NCBI GenBank assembly: GCA_902766515.1 | Contig: CACXEB010000307.1 | Coordinates: 1 to 7,051 of the forward strand | DNA from: an uncultured Eubacteriales bacterium | GTDB lineage: Bacteria; Bacillota_A; Clostridia; Christensenellales; Aristaeellaceae | Length of the DNA stretch: 7,051 nt | Direction: 5' to 3' | Shown: piece by piece, positions 5,838 through 7,051 of the stretch | How positions within the stretch are numbered: the stretch's first letter is position 1 | How the letters are laid out: each line of letters opens with the position of its first letter | Made by a program: the position numbers and the translations under genes | Notes under the pieces: generated by a model | Database searches by the model: none | The model's input: the letters and a program-made list of their open reading frames with translations, nothing else | What the model was told of the DNA's origin: nothing

Positions 5838-7051
5838 ATGTTCCATCTCTATACCGGCAGCGAACACCAGCCGTGGGCCCAGGCGGCCGCGCTGACCCGC
5901 GAAGCGCGCAGCCTCGGCATCGCTACCGTCGTGCTTGTCCCACAGCAGTACACGCTCACAGCGGAGCGCGCGCTGATGGACGCGCTCCAGGTAGACGGCT
6001 TCTTTGACGTGGATGTTACCTCTCCCCTGCGCCTCAGCCAGCGCGTCTTCGAGCAGGCTGGCACGGACGACCGCACGCGGATCGACGCGCACGGCAAGGC
6101 GATGGCCGTCAGCCGCGTCATGTTCAGTGAACGGGAGCACCTCCGGTATTATGAGAACGCGGCGGACCGCCAGGGCTTCCTGGACAGCGTCAGCCGGATG
6201 ATCGCGGACCTGAAGCGCGCTCGCATCACCCCCGAGCAGCTTTCACAGTACGCCGTACAGCTGCCCGAGGGCGCCGTGGCGGATAAATACCATGACCTCG
6301 CCCTCCTGTACGGCGCGTATGAGGCGCTGCTGGGGACCCGGTTTGTCGACGGCGAAGACGTCGAGGAGGAATTGAACCGCCGCGCGCCGAACGCGCCGCT
6401 GATCCGGGGCGCCCGCCTGATCGTCGCCGGGTTTGACCTGATCACCGAGCAGACCGTCCGCCTGACGGCGGCCGTTCATCCGGTCGCGGAATCCGTCCAT
6501 ATCCTGATCAATACCGTGGCGGACGATCCGGCTTACGCGCCGGTCAACGACAGCGTGAGCCGCTTCATCCGGCATCTGAAGGAAAGTGGCCTTCCCTTCG
6601 CCGCGCATCCGCTGCAGTCCGCTTTCCCCCGTCCGGACGACATCGAGCATCTGCACCGCAGCCTGCTGAAACCCCAGGCGGAGCCTTATCCGCTGCCGCC
6701 GGCCCACATCCGGCTGTATGCCGCGCCGACCCCCTACGCCGAGGCCTGCCACGCGGCCGAACAGCTGAGCGAACTCCATGCCCGGGGCATCGCCTGGCAT
6801 GATATGCAGATCCTGTGCGCGGATGAAGCGCACTACTTTTCGATCCTTGATCATGTGCTGTCCATGTACAGGATCCCGCACCACCTGTCGCGCAAGGTCA
6901 ACGCCGCGCGGCTCGGCGCCGCGCAGTACCTGCTGGGCGCGCTGACGGCCATCGCGCACCATTACCGCCAGGACGACATGCTCCGCCTGCTGAAGAGCGA
7001 ATATCTGCCCCTGTCGGACGACGAGCGCTTCCAGCTGGAAAACCTGATCAT
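5838..7051 (+). CDS. addB: AddB/RexB-type helicase-exonuclease subunit, N-terminal part (runs off the window)
   Basis: The frame runs from ATG 5838 to the window edge without a stop, giving 404 complete codons; whole AddB proteins are around 1,100-1,200 residues. The N terminus follows the AddB pattern: a first strand (FHLYTG, 2-7), then VVLVPQQYTLTAERALMDAL (31-50), DVTSPLRLSQRVF (59-71), the FLDSVSRMIADLKR region (114-127), KYHDLALLYGAYEALL (150-165), ARLIVAGFDLITEQTVRL (192-209) and RLYAAPTPYAEACHAAEQL (292-310). AddB pairs with AddA to resect double-strand breaks and respond to Chi-like sites. Its C-terminal nuclease and iron-sulfur cysteines would lie beyond the window. The Walker A loop (GxxGxGKT) of B. 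subtilis-type AddB is missing: residues 6-14 read TGSEHQPWA. That resembles the RexB branch of lactic acid bacteria. addA is expected downstream but not seen. Confidence 0.9.
   Translation, partial: MFHLYTGSEHQPWAQAAALTREARSLGIATVVLVPQQYTLTAERALMDALQVDGFFDVDVTSPLRLSQRVFEQAGTDDRTRIDAHGKAMAVSRVMFSEREHLRYYENAADRQGFLDSVSRMIADLKRARITPEQLSQYAVQLPEGAVADKYHDLALLYGAYEALLGTRFVDGEDVEEELNRRAPNAPLIRGARLIVAGFDLITEQTVRLTAAVHPVAESVHILINTVADDPAYAPVNDSVSRFIRHLKESGLPFAAHPLQSAFPRPDDIEHLHRSLLKPQAEPYPLPPAHIRLYAAPTPYAEACHAAEQLSELHARGIAWHDMQILCADEAHYFSILDHVLSMYRIPHHLSRKVNAARLGAAQYLLGALTAIAHHYRQDDMLRLLKSEYLPLSDDERFQLENLI

Noticed and set aside
6243..6962. A 239-codon minus-strand open frame opposite addB.
   Set aside because: The plus-strand reading matches AddB throughout; the minus-strand product is Arg/Gln/Gly-rich with no domain signal.

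Overview
The window reads as chromosomal DNA from a GC-rich member of the Firmicutes, most likely an uncultured gut-type Clostridia (Christensenellales/Oscillospirales-like). This rests on three things: strong GGAGG ribosome sites, a high GC third codon position in every gene, and a family mix (YbaB-RecR, AddB-type nuclease subunit, DUF3842, DUF6062, clostridial phasin-like protein) typical of Clostridia. The taxonomic call is inference; there is no rRNA or marker tree here. Eight protein genes fill almost all of the window. No tRNA, rRNA, CRISPR array, insertion sequence or phage gene was seen, and no gap exceeds about 120 bases.

Left block, plus strand (1-3658): the 3' end of a large extracytoplasmic protein with Ig-like modules and a terminal OB-like domain; ybaB/ebfC; recR; rmuC; and a small phasin-like coiled-coil protein. 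ybaB-recR and recR-rmuC are each separated by one base (TAA-C-ATG and TGA-C-ATG), so these three are almost certainly cotranscribed and translationally coupled. The block ends at a symmetric A-stem-T hairpin (3705-3736) that can serve as a terminator in both directions.

Middle (3756-4163), minus strand: one DUF3842 gene, converging on the shared terminator. It is divergent from the right block across a 115-base intergenic region with two inverted repeats and a candidate minus-strand promoter.

Right block, plus strand (4279-7051): an Est30-like carboxylesterase, a DUF6062 protein with two Cys-x2-Cys modules that overlaps the esterase by 17 bases, then the first 404 codons of an AddB/RexB-type helicase-nuclease subunit that runs off the window. 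Its N terminus lacks the Walker A loop of the classical B. subtilis-type AddB.

Functionally the window is dominated by double-strand-break and recombination functions (YbaB, RecR, RmuC, AddB), with less understood conserved clostridial genes interleaved. I did not find a convincing new defence or mobile system. The points most worth a second look are the duplicated Cys module of the DUF6062 protein, the Walker-less AddB, and the inverted repeats at the promoter regions.
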